This document shows, in pieces, positions 51,214-61,096 of a stretch of 64,000 nucleotides of DNA; position 1 is the stretch's first letter; every line of letters begins with the position of its first letter. This DNA comes from Puia sp. (lineage in GTDB: Bacteria > Bacteroidota > Bacteroidia > Chitinophagales > Chitinophagaceae). The stretch spans positions 186,001 through 250,000 of the forward strand of contig JARLGZ010000104.1 of assembly GCA_031292515.1 (NCBI GenBank). The letters are read 5' to 3'. A program made the position numbers and the translations under genes. The notes below the pieces were generated by a model. It did no database searches, was not told the origin of the DNA, and worked only from the letters and a program-made list of their open reading frames with translations.

Positions 51214-53043
51214 ATGAAAAAGCATTTATTCCTCCTCCTGCCTTTACTGGTCCTGATGGGCGCTTGCAGTAAAAACTTCTTAACCAGGCTGCCGCAGGGA
51301 GAGCTGACGGAATCGACAGTATTTGTCAACTATGCCGATTTTAAAACCTATGCCTGGGGACTCTATGATTATTTCAACGGCTATGGGATCGGTACGCAAT
51401 TGTATCCGGATGCCACGACCAGTCAGGAGTTCTACGCGGACGACCTCAGCCAGACAACGGCGGGTAAACAATCCCCTTACGCATTCCAGACCAAGATCAT
51501 ACCTGCTTCGGGCAGCACGACCACCTCCCTTCAAACTTCGTCCTGGGATTTCAGCTATATCAGGAGGATCAATATCATGCTGGATGCCATCGATGGATCC
51601 CAGCTATCGCAATCCGACAAGGACCACTGGAGAAGTGTGGGCTACTTTTTCCGGGCGCTCCGCTACTATGATCTCCTGGCTGCCTATGGCGAAGTCCCCT
51701 GGATCGAACATGCTCTTTCAACCGGTTCCACCAGCATATTGTTTGGCCCAAGATCTTCCAGGGATACGGTCGCCCAACATATCCTCTCGGACCTTCAATT
51801 CGCGGACACCCATTTGACTACGGCGGGTGACGGCACGAATACCATCAACCTTTACTGTGTGGAAGCCCTGCTTTCCCGCTTCGGCCTCTTTGAGGGAACC
51901 TACCGCCGCTATCATGGACTGGCCAATGCCGAAACATATCTCAATGTCTGCCTGACCTATTCGCAGCCCCTGCTAAGCGCCTTCCCTACGCTCATCAGCA
52001 GCTACGACAATGTTTATAACTCACAGGACCTGACGGGACAACCGGGTATCATCCTCTTTAAACAATATGCCGCCAACCTCACTGACCAGGAACTGCCCCG
52101 CTATATCGGCAGCACGGCATGGAGCGCGGATGTGACCAAAGATGCGGTGGACAGCTATCTTTGCACGGACGGACTTCCCGTCTCCACCAGCCTCCTCTAC
52201 CAGGGCGATACTTCCATGTATACGCAATTCCGGAACAGGGACCGGAGACTCTACTTTACCGTCCTGCCGCCCTATAAGGTGCACGTGGGATCGCCCAACA
52301 ATATCAATACCTTCACCTATACCGGCAACCCCATAGATTCGGAATTTATCGTCCTGATGAATAGCCTGCCAGGGAATACCAATAAGACCCTGCCCATGCT
52401 CCAATGGAGTCCCACCATGCAGACGGGCGCCGTGATCAATAGGTCCCCCCATTTTGCTAATTTTAATGGAGGACAGCCCCAGGCGCCAAGCCAGCTGGGT
52501 TTCTTCTTCTGGAAATGGTATAACAGGGCTCCGCTCGATAACAACAACCTTGCCACCAATGACTGCCCCCTTTTCCGGATCGAAGAGGTCATGCTGAATT
52601 ATGCGGAGGCGTCCTGGGAACTGGGGCAGTTCAGCCAATCCATTGCCGACCAGACCATCAATGTCCTGAGGCCCCGTGCGAACGTGGCCTCCATGAACGT
52701 CGCGCAGATCGATGCAAATTTTGATTTGAACCGGGACCCGGCGGTCGATCCGGTGCTCTGGGAGATCAGGAGGGAACGCCGGGTGGAATTGATGGGAGAC
52801 GGATTCCGCTTCAATGATCTGAAAAGATGGGCCAAGGGCAGTTACCTCAATAAGCAGGAGCTGGGAGTATATGTGAACAACTCCGATTTCGGGAATGCGC
52901 TGAATATCTATGGAGGGGGGAGTTCCGGCTATGTCTATTTCTTTGGCGCTCCCATCGGATGGCTTGATAAATACTATCTGGAGCCCGTGCCCACGCAGGA
53001 ACTGGCCCTTGACTCGCTGCTCACTCAAAGTCTCAATTGGTAA
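51214..53043 (+). CDS. SusD/RagB-family surface glycan-binding lipoprotein
   Basis: 609 residues from ATG 51214 (a TTG six bases upstream is in frame). The signal peptide ends in LVLMGAC with lipobox Cys18. SusD-like helices follow (TESTVFVNYADFKTYAWGLY, YFFRALRYYDLLAAYGEVPW at about 145-165). The C-terminal RagB part includes FRIEEVMLNYAEASWELGQF and ERRVELMGDGFRFNDLKRWA. It forms the lid of the SusC transporter and recruits oligosaccharides. It starts 33 bases after the SusC stop and is clearly in the same operon. Confidence 0.96.
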   Translation: MKKHLFLLLPLLVLMGACSKNFLTRLPQGELTESTVFVNYADFKTYAWGLYDYFNGYGIGTQLYPDATTSQEFYADDLSQTTAGKQSPYAFQTKIIPASGSTTTSLQTSSWDFSYIRRINIMLDAIDGSQLSQSDKDHWRSVGYFFRALRYYDLLAAYGEVPWIEHALSTGSTSILFGPRSSRDTVAQHILSDLQFADTHLTTAGDGTNTINLYCVEALLSRFGLFEGTYRRYHGLANAETYLNVCLTYSQPLLSAFPTLISSYDNVYNSQDLTGQPGIILFKQYAANLTDQELPRYIGSTAWSADVTKDAVDSYLCTDGLPVSTSLLYQGDTSMYTQFRNRDRRLYFTVLPPYKVHVGSPNNINTFTYTGNPIDSEFIVLMNSLPGNTNKTLPMLQWSPTMQTGAVINRSPHFANFNGGQPQAPSQLGFFFWKWYNRAPLDNNNLATNDCPLFRIEEVMLNYAEASWELGQFSQSIADQTINVLRPRANVASMNVAQIDANFDLNRDPAVDPVLWEIRRERRVELMGDGFRFNDLKRWAKGSYLNKQELGVYVNNSDFGNALNIYGGGSSGYVYFFGAPIGWLDKYYLEPVPTQELALDSLLTQSLNW

Positions 53044-53053
53044 ACTACTCCCG

Positions 53054-54562
53054 ATGAAGAACCTGCCTGTATTTGTCGGAGCCTGTTTGTCAGGCATCCT
53101 GGCATTCCTGATATCCTGGACATCTCCGCGCCGGAAACCCCACGGGAAACCCCATAGTAAACCCAATATTATTTACATCTACGCAGACGACCTGGGTTAT
53201 GGAGAACTGGGGTCTTATGGTCAGCGGAAGATCAGGACTCCCAACCTGGACCGCCTCGCCGCGGAAGGAATGCGTTTTACCCAACACTATGCCGGGGCGC
53301 CGGTATGCGCACCGTCCCGCTGCATGTTGATGACCGGGAAAGATGCCGGGCATGCCTATATCCGCGGAAATTATGAGCTCGGAGGCTTCGACGACGATCG
53401 GGAGGGTGGTCAGATGCCTTTGCCCGAAGGCAGCTTTACTGTCGCAAAACTCATGAAGCGGGCAGGATATGTGACGGGAGCAATTGGGAAATGGGGGCTC
53501 GGCATGAGAGGCACTACCGGCGCTCCCTGGTTGCAGGGCTTCGATTATTTTTACGGGTACCTGGACCAGAAGCAGGCGCATAATTATTATCCGACACATC
53601 TCTGGGAGAACGAACGATGGGATAGTTTGCAAAATCCCTTCTTCCTGGTGCACCGGCCTTTGCCCCGGGGAGCTCCGGACTCGAGCTTCGATCATTACAA
53701 AGGAAAAGATTACTCCATAACCAAATTGACCGAAAAGGCGCTTGCCTTCATCAGGGCCAACAAAGAGCGGCCTTTTTTTCTCTATCTCCCCTTCACTACT
53801 CCCCATGTTTCCCTGCAGGCGCCCGATTCGGCGGTCCGGAACTATCTGGGCCGTTTCGATGAACAGCCCTATTATGGCGAGCAGGGCTATGCTCCCTGCC
53901 GGTATCCCTTGTCTACCTATGCCGCTATGATCACATATATGGATCAGGAGATAGGCCTTATCCTCGCCGCGATCGGCGAGCTGGGATTGACAGACAACAC
54001 CATCGTCCTGTTCTCCAGCGACAACGGTCCCACTTTCGATGTAGGCGGTCAGAACAGCGAATTCTTCAACAGCGCGGGCGGCCTGCGTGGCCGAAAAATG
54101 GATTTGTATGAAGGAGGCATCAGGGAGCCCTTTATCGTAAAATGGCCGCACAGGATCCCGGCAGGGGCCACGAGCGACCTTATCTCCACACAATACGACC
54201 TGATGGCTACCCTGTCCGAACTGACCGGTGTTCCCGCCTCTCCCAATGACGGGATCTCCTATCTGCCGACTTTATTGGGCCACCGGGAGCAGCAAAGGCG
54301 ACACCCTTACCTGTATTGGGAATACCCGGAAAAAGGAGGACAGGTTGCCGTTCGTATGGGCCGGTGGAAAGGCGTCCGGAGCGATATGCAACGCAATCGA
54401 TCGGCTCCCTGGGAGATATACGACCTGCAGGCCGACCCGGGAGAGACGATCGATATCTCGAAACTACACCCTGAGCTGATCACGCGCTTCGACAGCATAC
54501 TGAAGAAAGAACATCAACAGGCGCATATCCGTGAATGGGAATTCGTCCATAGAAAATTTTGA
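53054..54562 (+). CDS. Secreted type I sulfatase
   Basis: 502 residues from ATG 53054 (10 bases after the SusD stop); a longer frame overlaps susD and was not used. A signal peptide or anchor (1-22) is followed by metal site DDLGYG (Asp45, Asp46) and the formylglycine signature CAPSR with Cys85, the cysteine to be oxidised by a maturation enzyme. The substrate region includes IGKWGLGMRG, TTPHVSLQAPD and LFSSDNGPTFD (metal Asp/Asn). It removes sulfate esters from a polysaccharide. No maturase (anSME or FGE) is encoded in this window, so it must be elsewhere. The next gene starts 3 bases downstream. Confidence 0.95.
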   Translation: MKNLPVFVGACLSGILAFLISWTSPRRKPHGKPHSKPNIIYIYADDLGYGELGSYGQRKIRTPNLDRLAAEGMRFTQHYAGAPVCAPSRCMLMTGKDAGHAYIRGNYELGGFDDDREGGQMPLPEGSFTVAKLMKRAGYVTGAIGKWGLGMRGTTGAPWLQGFDYFYGYLDQKQAHNYYPTHLWENERWDSLQNPFFLVHRPLPRGAPDSSFDHYKGKDYSITKLTEKALAFIRANKERPFFLYLPFTTPHVSLQAPDSAVRNYLGRFDEQPYYGEQGYAPCRYPLSTYAAMITYMDQEIGLILAAIGELGLTDNTIVLFSSDNGPTFDVGGQNSEFFNSAGGLRGRKMDLYEGGIREPFIVKWPHRIPAGATSDLISTQYDLMATLSELTGVPASPNDGISYLPTLLGHREQQRRHPYLYWEYPEKGGQVAVRMGRWKGVRSDMQRNRSAPWEIYDLQADPGETIDISKLHPELITRFDSILKKEHQQAHIREWEFVHRKF

Positions 54563-54565
54563 CCG

Positions 54566-57028
54566 ATGAAATCCGTATTGAAAACATCCCTTTCCCTCCT
54601 GGCGCTGCTGACCCTGCACTCAACGGCACAACAGCATATAAGACGGTATGACAAGGGACAGCAAAGCGAAACCCGATGCGACGAGGCGCTGAATAACGGG
54701 ATACGGCCTTACGGGACAACCCGTAACCCGATGGAAATCGAAAAACCGATCCTGGACCTGAGAGAAGACGGGACTTGCAAAAGGATCCGCTTCCCCCGGG
54801 ATTCGGAAGATATCGTATTCCAGTCGGATACCTTACAGGGCCCTTCCTTGCAGTTGACGGAAAATGGCAAAACGAATTTCTTGCCCCTGAACAGGACCGG
54901 AGACGGTCAGTTTGGTTCGATAGTAGCCGGTGTCCGCTATGCATTGTCTTACGAGTTGGGTCCCGATGCCGTATTCGTCAAGGTCGAAGTCGAGAACTGC
55001 TCCCATGTTCCCTTCGAGCCCGATGCCTTGAGCCTGGTCATGGGATTGAGCAACTATATGGTCAGCTATCCCCAATGGAACAACATCTATTTCCCAACCC
55101 TGCTCCGCTGTGAAAAGACCCATTTCTGGGGCTATCTCATGAACCCGGACGGTCATGTCCTGTCTATCAGCTGCCCCGAACCGGTCGCCTCCTGGCACCA
55201 TTACTATAACTATGGATATGGCGACAGGAGTCGATTTTGGTGGGGACACCGGATCTACACTTTCGGCCTCGACCTCATCCACCGCTTACCCCTACCCGAA
55301 CGTCATCCGCAGGGCCAATACAGGCTGGGACCTCTTGAGAAGAGATCCTGGGTCATCCGTCTGAAAAGGGAAAAATCCCTGAAAGAGATCAGCCCTTCCG
55401 TCAGCAGGTTTATAAGGGCGCCGGTCTTCGCGATGGACCGAACCTCATTCGGCGAAGGGGACCGGGCCGAATGGAAGGTATATGCGGGCCATTCTCCCCG
55501 GCTGGAGGTCCTGTCCCCCGACGGAAACAGGCGTTACCTGCAGCCCGAAGGTTTTCGGGACAACGCCTTTCTGTATCACTACCTTCCTTCGGCCGGCCCG
55601 GGCGTTTATAAGATCCTGGCCACCGATCACGGGAAGGTCAGCGAGGCCTGCATCAGCGTCCTGCATTCCTACGATTGGTATATGCGAAGAGGAATGGCGG
55701 CCGCCCTGGAATACCCGCAAAGGATGGGCCTCAGCTGTGAAAACTGGTATGGGTTTCATACGCTCTTCGAGGGGCTGAGACTCTTCCCCGATAGCATGAT
55801 CGCCCGCCGCGCGGAAGAGGCTTGGAACCATGTGATCCCGATGGGATATGACACCCTCAAAGGCCGGCCTATCCGGAATCCCACCCGGATCCAGAATACC
55901 GCGGCAACCCTTTCCATGTATGTCGACAGGTACCGGTTATATCACCGGATCGGAGACTTGCGCCTGGCAGCGGATCTGGCGGATTGGCTGATCGATTCGA
56001 CCCAAAGCCCGGATGGAGCTTTTCGCAAAGGCCGGATCCATTATACCAGCGTATTGTATCTTGCAAAGAGCATCATGGAACTGATGTCCGCGGAAGATTC
56101 CCTGAAGGACGAAAGCCCCGGATGGAAGGCGGTCTATGATCGCCATGATCGATCGGTGCGCAGGGCGATCCACCAGCTATCCGGCGGCGCCAGGGCGATC
56201 GATACCGAAGGACAGCTGACCTTCGAAGACGGGATGGTTTCCTGCACGGCCCTGCAGATCGCCTATTTCACACTGGTGAAAGGAACGGGAGAAGAAAGAG
56301 ACCGGTACACGAAGATCGCGGCTGACCTGGTAGATCAGCATCGTTGTCTTACCGGCTTACTGGTCCCGGACAGCCGGATGCGCGGGGGCACCCTCCGCTT
56401 CTGGGAAGGGCAATACAACCTGCTCACCTATAATAATTTCATCAGTTCGCCGCATGGATGGTCGGCCTGGAAGGCCTATGCCACCTATTACCTGTACCTG
56501 CTGACAGGGCGCGAGGACTACCTGGTCCAGACCATGAATACCCTGAATACCTGCCTCCAGGTCGTCGACAACCGGACCGGGAACCTCCGCTGGGGCTTTA
56601 TGGTGGATCCCTATGTCGAACTCATCCAATCCTCCGGGGATATCGCGCAACCCGATTTCTCCGGCTATGTCCTCAACACGCACCATCCCCTGGAAGTGCC
56701 GGTCAGAAAATGGACCGCAGGAGAACAATATATGGACCTGGTCAACAACCATATCAGCCTGACGGCTACCGATAACGACGTCCACGAAATCTTCAAATGC
56801 CTGGACGAACTCGTCCTCGATAAAGCCTATCTGTTTCAGAAAAAAGATGGCGCCTGGATTACCTGGAATTGCAAAGCCGTATTCAGGAATGGAATTCTCA
56901 GTGTCCGGCCTTCTTCCTCCCGGATCAGGTCTATTCACATCAACGCTTCCCGCAAGGTATTTGTAAAGCTGCCTGCCCGCAAAAAAATATACGCGATTGA
57001 AAAAGGAATGAATTGGATAAAAGTGTGA
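54566..57028 (+). CDS. Large secreted protein of unknown function in the sulfatase operon
   Basis: 820 residues with a signal peptide (MKSVLKTSLSLLALLTLHST). Residues about 45-290 look like beta-sandwich strands (FVKVEVENCSHVPFEPDALS, ILSISCPEPVASWHHYYNYG-like), 295-375 an Ig-like domain, 380-720 helical hairpins (GMAAALEYPQRMGLSCENWY, AATLSMYVDRYRLYHRIGDL, WSAWKAYATYYLYLLTGRED) suggesting an (alpha/alpha) barrel, and the last 70 residues short strands. The layout is that of helical-barrel glycosidases or polysaccharide lyases, but I match no family. Its start is 3 bases after the sulfatase, so it surely works on the same glycan. Confidence 0.6.
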   Translation: MKSVLKTSLSLLALLTLHSTAQQHIRRYDKGQQSETRCDEALNNGIRPYGTTRNPMEIEKPILDLREDGTCKRIRFPRDSEDIVFQSDTLQGPSLQLTENGKTNFLPLNRTGDGQFGSIVAGVRYALSYELGPDAVFVKVEVENCSHVPFEPDALSLVMGLSNYMVSYPQWNNIYFPTLLRCEKTHFWGYLMNPDGHVLSISCPEPVASWHHYYNYGYGDRSRFWWGHRIYTFGLDLIHRLPLPERHPQGQYRLGPLEKRSWVIRLKREKSLKEISPSVSRFIRAPVFAMDRTSFGEGDRAEWKVYAGHSPRLEVLSPDGNRRYLQPEGFRDNAFLYHYLPSAGPGVYKILATDHGKVSEACISVLHSYDWYMRRGMAAALEYPQRMGLSCENWYGFHTLFEGLRLFPDSMIARRAEEAWNHVIPMGYDTLKGRPIRNPTRIQNTAATLSMYVDRYRLYHRIGDLRLAADLADWLIDSTQSPDGAFRKGRIHYTSVLYLAKSIMELMSAEDSLKDESPGWKAVYDRHDRSVRRAIHQLSGGARAIDTEGQLTFEDGMVSCTALQIAYFTLVKGTGEERDRYTKIAADLVDQHRCLTGLLVPDSRMRGGTLRFWEGQYNLLTYNNFISSPHGWSAWKAYATYYLYLLTGREDYLVQTMNTLNTCLQVVDNRTGNLRWGFMVDPYVELIQSSGDIAQPDFSGYVLNTHHPLEVPVRKWTAGEQYMDLVNNHISLTATDNDVHEIFKCLDELVLDKAYLFQKKDGAWITWNCKAVFRNGILSVRPSSSRIRSIHINASRKVFVKLPARKKIYAIEKGMNWIKV

Positions 57029-57054
57029 TAGAAACAAGTTGCACCGGATCCTGC

Positions 57055-59322
57055 TCACCGCTGTGCGACGCCATAGATCGCAACACCCTCCAGGTTCACC
57101 CGAACCACGGCATGCCCATTCTTCCCCGCACTGACGGCGACCGTCCTTTTCTCGTCCTCCAGCTCCGGGCTCAGCAGTGACAGACCTTCCAGCTTCACGC
57201 GCGAGGTGTCCACCTCATATTCCAGCCGGTGGTCCTTCACCAGCGAAACGATATCTTTCATCAACGGCGTCCCCCAGAGATCGTTTAGCGTGTCGGGCTC
57301 AGCCATCAACCCGGCATTCATAAAATGCAGCACGGCGCCTCCGCCTTCATAGGTCCTGATCCGGGCCGCCCAACGCGGGTCTCCCTTCAGCTGCCGCAAC
57401 ACCGGTTTGAATTTGCCCGACGCGATGAGCTTCGCCAAAGGGCCGCCCCCCGATCCTATGGCCACGGCCGTTTCCCGCGCGGCAGCGCCCGCGGAAACAC
57501 CGGCTACCGGCGATAGTGAAGTCGTTTCAGTACCGGCAGTCGTCACGATCGCCGACTCCACCCTCACCAATCCCTTGTAACGCCCCTTAAGGAGCCTATC
57601 CGACAAAGGCTTCTTCCGAGCAAACCCTTTCTCGTCATGCGTCCCGAAAGGCAGTGCCATCCAGGCAGTTCCTCCGGCGGCCAGGTATTCCCGGATGGCC
57701 TCGAACTGGCGGTCAGAGACACAGCCTACGCCATCCAGCACCAGCGGCTGATGCCCGGCCAGGAGCGCCTTCCCATCGGCAAGTTCCTCCGACCTTACAA
57801 AGCGATATCCGACGTTATGCTGCACCAGTTGCATGCTCCAGGCCTTCGACCGGTCCCAGTGTTCATGGCCCGAAGCATCTCGCCAGCCATTCTCCCGGCA
57901 AAGACGGTTATTGACCAGTCGTACCTCCACCAGGTCCTGTCCCTCCCAATAATGCAGATCGCTGTATTTCTTCTCCCAATTGTTCCAGCGGCTGATGACA
58001 TCCTCCATCTCCATCGCATGCGGCGGGTCTTCCTCCAGCCTGCCGTTCAGCGTACTGCTCCAATTGGCGGCGCCCCAGAAACGGCCGAGCGCCCAACCCA
58101 GATAGGCCCCTTTTTCCGACAGCTCATAGCTTAGGGCAATCGCCGGCGCGTTGCCCCTTTTGGCCGCGATATCCTTTTGGTTCAGCGCCTCCGCATCCAT
58201 GCCGACCCATTCCACATTCTTTATATTGGTGCCTACGTTCTCCAGCATAAAAAGGTCCAGGTAAGGCGCCATCTTCTCCAGGTCAAGAGCGACGGCATTC
58301 AGGACGATCGGCCCCGTGTCCGAGCAACAGGTCATCAGCGGCCGCTCTCCCACCGTCTCCTTGATCATCTTGATATGATCCCTGACCGAATCGGATTTCA
58401 TACGCAGCCAGTCGCGGAAGACGGGGTTCTCATAGTTGCCCCATTCCAGCATATGCGGATTGCTGGTGTCGCCAAAAAACTGCTTGTCCGAAAAATCGGG
58501 GATCTCATGGCCATAGTCCCTTCTGAAACGATCCCGGCAGTATTTGCAACCACAGGTGGTATTGCCGGGATAACTGCACATATCGTCCACCTCGATCCCG
58601 TCGAAAGGAACGTCCTTCATCAGGCGCCGCAGATATTTACTATGCATGTCGTGCAGCCCCGGGTTGTTGTGACAGAAGGCCTCGTACTGATATTGCTTCG
58701 CATAGCCCCTGCTGCCGTCCCGCAGATCGACTTCGCAAAGGTCCTGGAAAAAATGCCCTTCGTACTGTGCATGCCTGGCGGCGATGGGGTCGGGAAAAAG
58801 CTGTACGGCAAGCCTCTCGTATTTATGGACATTCCGGAAGTCTTCCTCATTCCGTGGCCGCGTCACATGATTACAGGAATAATGTTCCATCCACCGGATA
58901 CCGCGCTGATGAAGCTCTTCACAGACATTCGCATAATATCCGTGCAGCTGCCCGAAATAGTTCGCGAAATCGAAGCGGTTGTGAAATCCAAAATTGATCG
59001 CCGTATCGATGCCCGCCCCGGCATAGCCATCGGCCCTGCGCTTTATCTTGTCGATGACATGCTTCTCCGGCCACAGCAGGTCGTTGATCTCGCACCACCA
59101 ACTGGCAGCCCTGTTGGGAAGAAACCGCCCCCCCGGCAAGCCCGCCTCCGGGCTGTCCGCAGAACGCCCCATCATGCCCCCGGCAGCCCCCACCCCTGCA
59201 GGATGGTCGCCGGCTCCGGGCGTCCCTGCAAGCGCTCTCGAAAACGTATTGCTGAGCCCAAGACCGGCGCCCGAAAGAGCCGCCAGCTTGAGAAATTTTC
59301 TGCGATTGGTGTTGGCCTTCAT
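57055..59322 (-). CDS. Tat-exported GH42-like glycoside hydrolase candidate
   Basis: 755 residues. A Tat signal is present (TNRRKFLKLAALSGAGLGLS, 5-24), then a Gly/Ala/Pro-rich linker to about 65. A TIM-barrel-like region spans about 75-440 (IDTAINFGFHNRFDFANYFG, VPFDGIEVDDMCSYPG, CGCKYCRDRF cysteine cluster). A region at about 490-570 (GHQPLVLDGVGCVSDRQFEA, IREYLAAGGTAWMALPFG) resembles the beta-galactosidase trimerisation domain of GH42. A hypothetical glycosyl hydrolase of the GHL type is the likeliest identity; catalytic acids are unassigned (Glu/Asp in GIEVDDM are candidates). A -7 element lies 25 bases before the ATG. Confidence 0.6.
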   Translation of the reverse strand: MKANTNRRKFLKLAALSGAGLGLSNTFSRALAGTPGAGDHPAGVGAAGGMMGRSADSPEAGLPGGRFLPNRAASWWCEINDLLWPEKHVIDKIKRRADGYAGAGIDTAINFGFHNRFDFANYFGQLHGYYANVCEELHQRGIRWMEHYSCNHVTRPRNEEDFRNVHKYERLAVQLFPDPIAARHAQYEGHFFQDLCEVDLRDGSRGYAKQYQYEAFCHNNPGLHDMHSKYLRRLMKDVPFDGIEVDDMCSYPGNTTCGCKYCRDRFRRDYGHEIPDFSDKQFFGDTSNPHMLEWGNYENPVFRDWLRMKSDSVRDHIKMIKETVGERPLMTCCSDTGPIVLNAVALDLEKMAPYLDLFMLENVGTNIKNVEWVGMDAEALNQKDIAAKRGNAPAIALSYELSEKGAYLGWALGRFWGAANWSSTLNGRLEEDPPHAMEMEDVISRWNNWEKKYSDLHYWEGQDLVEVRLVNNRLCRENGWRDASGHEHWDRSKAWSMQLVQHNVGYRFVRSEELADGKALLAGHQPLVLDGVGCVSDRQFEAIREYLAAGGTAWMALPFGTHDEKGFARKKPLSDRLLKGRYKGLVRVESAIVTTAGTETTSLSPVAGVSAGAAARETAVAIGSGGGPLAKLIASGKFKPVLRQLKGDPRWAARIRTYEGGGAVLHFMNAGLMAEPDTLNDLWGTPLMKDIVSLVKDHRLEYEVDTSRVKLEGLSLLSPELEDEKRTVAVSAGKNGHAVVRVNLEGVAIYGVAQR

Positions 59323-59347
59323 TACTATACGGTTTAGTCTTTCAAGC

Positions 59348-59355
59348 CAAATTTA
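59348..59355 (-). promoter_or_regulatory. -7 element TAAATTTG before the Tat-exported hydrolase gene
   Basis: Exact TAnnTTTG match on the minus strand, 25 bases before the ATG at 59322. The upstream fucosidase gene ends 108 bases before this element, so the hydrolase probably has its own promoter. Confidence 0.5.
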
Positions 59356-59463
59356 CCGATACCCCGCATCCGCATTTTCCGTTATTCGATTGATTACCTA
59401 TACTTTTTTAACAGAGTGGATTTTCAGATCGGTCGCATTTCCCGCTTGTCTATAAAAACCTGT

Positions 59464-61092
59464 TCAGGGCGCTACCTTACTTTCACCATCGATATCGATA
59501 TTATTTTGCTGCGCAATCGCCTTGTACTCGAGGGCGCCGTCGTTTCCTTTGAGGGTTATGCTAAAGTGGCCGTCCGCATCCAGGTTTATACAGTCGGTGA
59601 AGGTCCATTTTCCCGCATATAGCGTCTCGACCTGCCCGGCATAGCGCCTGTAAGCAAATCGTGCACGACTGACCCCCTTCTCCTTGAATTGATAGACGCC
59701 TCCGCTCAGGGTCAACCCGCCATCACCCTCTCTTTTTGAGGCGCCCGTCTCCACGATAACGGCTTCGCCGATAGCAGGCACGATATTTTCCAACTTGACA
59801 ACCACGGGGTTCGGCCAGCGATGGTCGTCATAAATGCGTTGCGCCTTTACCACCGAAACCGCCAACCCCTCAGGTGTCTGCTCAAAACGGCAGCCGACAT
59901 CGGCATTGGCCCGGTATTCCATGATCCGGCTGTTCTGACCCAGGACGCTGATCTTCGTATTTTCACCGGCTTTTACCGAATGAAGTACGAATATTCTCCT
60001 CTCGCCTTCCTTCCATTCAGGCTCACCCGTGATGATGGCATACAGACTATTACCGGCGGTCGTAAAAAAAATATTATCCTCTCTCCCAACGACCCAGGTC
60101 CTGCTATTATCGACACATTCGTGATTGATAAAATACCAGGCAGCCATCTCACGCAGCCGGTCTTCCTGTTCGATGGGCAATTCACCATTGGGCTTTGGTC
60201 CCACATTCAGCAACAGGGACCCTCCTTTTGACCGTGCTTCGATCAGGAGGTCGATTAACCGCGTGCCGGACTTATAGCGTTCGTTGGTCGGTTGATACTG
60301 CCAGGCGGTGCCGATGGTGATCGGGGAAAGCCATGGGCCGGTCAGTTTCGTGCCGGGCAAAGTTTGTTCGGGCGTATTGATGGCTCCCCTGGTAATCAGC
60401 AGATCGGGCTGAATCTTCCAGCAGATCTGTTTCACCAGCTCCTTCGGCTCGCCGTCGATAAACAACACATCAATTTTGCCGTATTTCGTCATCAGCTCCT
60501 CGCATTGACGCCGGGTATATTCGTCATAAGCCTTCCTTGTGGATTCATCGATGCTGACATTCGTCCGGCTGATCGGGATACGATGCTCGTAAAGAAAATG
60601 AAAATCCTCCGGTGAGAAGTACAATCCCACTTCAAGCCCGGCCGCCCTTGTCGCGTCTATAAATTCCCTCAGCAAATCTTTTTTATAAGGAGTCTGCGTG
60701 ATATTGAAACCGGTTGTCTTCGTATCCCACATACAAAAACCAGAATGATGTTTGGTGGTGAAGACAATATATTTCATCCCGGCAAGTTTGGCAAGCACGG
60801 CTATCTGGTAGGGATCGAATTTGTCGGGGTTAAAGGTCTTGGGCAACTCCTTAAAATAGCGCTCCACATACTCATCGGAGGCGCCTACCAGGGAATGACT
60901 GATCACAATACCAAGCTGCGCATCCACGCTGAAATGAATAAACAGGCCGGCATCGGTATTTTTCAGCCATTCCTCTCTCTCCGGCTTATTCAAATCGAAC
61001 TTGCTTTTCCCCGCGTCGTTTACCACGTCGTTTTGAGCAAATGAGGGGTATAATGACCCCAGCAAACAAATAAACAGAAATATCTTTCTCAT
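59464..61092 (-). CDS. Alpha-L-fucosidase, glycoside hydrolase family 29
   Basis: 542 residues. Signal peptide 1-20 (MRKIFLFICLLGSLYPSFAQ). The GH29 barrel shows WLKNTDAGLFIHFSVDAQLG (42-61), the fucose-pocket histidines in TTKHHSGFCMWDT (His115, His116), AGLEVGLYFSPEDFHF and nucleophile Asp213 in KIDVLFIDGEP. The second half holds the C-terminal beta-sandwich. It releases terminal alpha-L-fucose by a retaining mechanism in the periplasm. No fucose catabolism genes are in the window. With the neighbouring sulfatase and SusC/D it points to a fucosylated, sulfated substrate. Confidence 0.95.
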   Translation of the reverse strand: MRKIFLFICLLGSLYPSFAQNDVVNDAGKSKFDLNKPEREEWLKNTDAGLFIHFSVDAQLGIVISHSLVGASDEYVERYFKELPKTFNPDKFDPYQIAVLAKLAGMKYIVFTTKHHSGFCMWDTKTTGFNITQTPYKKDLLREFIDATRAAGLEVGLYFSPEDFHFLYEHRIPISRTNVSIDESTRKAYDEYTRRQCEELMTKYGKIDVLFIDGEPKELVKQICWKIQPDLLITRGAINTPEQTLPGTKLTGPWLSPITIGTAWQYQPTNERYKSGTRLIDLLIEARSKGGSLLLNVGPKPNGELPIEQEDRLREMAAWYFINHECVDNSRTWVVGREDNIFFTTAGNSLYAIITGEPEWKEGERRIFVLHSVKAGENTKISVLGQNSRIMEYRANADVGCRFEQTPEGLAVSVVKAQRIYDDHRWPNPVVVKLENIVPAIGEAVIVETGASKREGDGGLTLSGGVYQFKEKGVSRARFAYRRYAGQVETLYAGKWTFTDCINLDADGHFSITLKGNDGALEYKAIAQQNNIDIDGESKVAP

Positions 61093-61096
61093 CGTC

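Noticed and set aside
52021-53166. Minus-strand open frame (381 codons) opposite susD
   Set aside because: Overlaps a lipoprotein gene whose family and operon position are certain.
58177-59337. Plus-strand open frame (386 codons) opposite the Tat-exported hydrolase
   Set aside because: Antisense shadow; the minus-strand frame has a Tat signal, a promoter element and recognisable domains.
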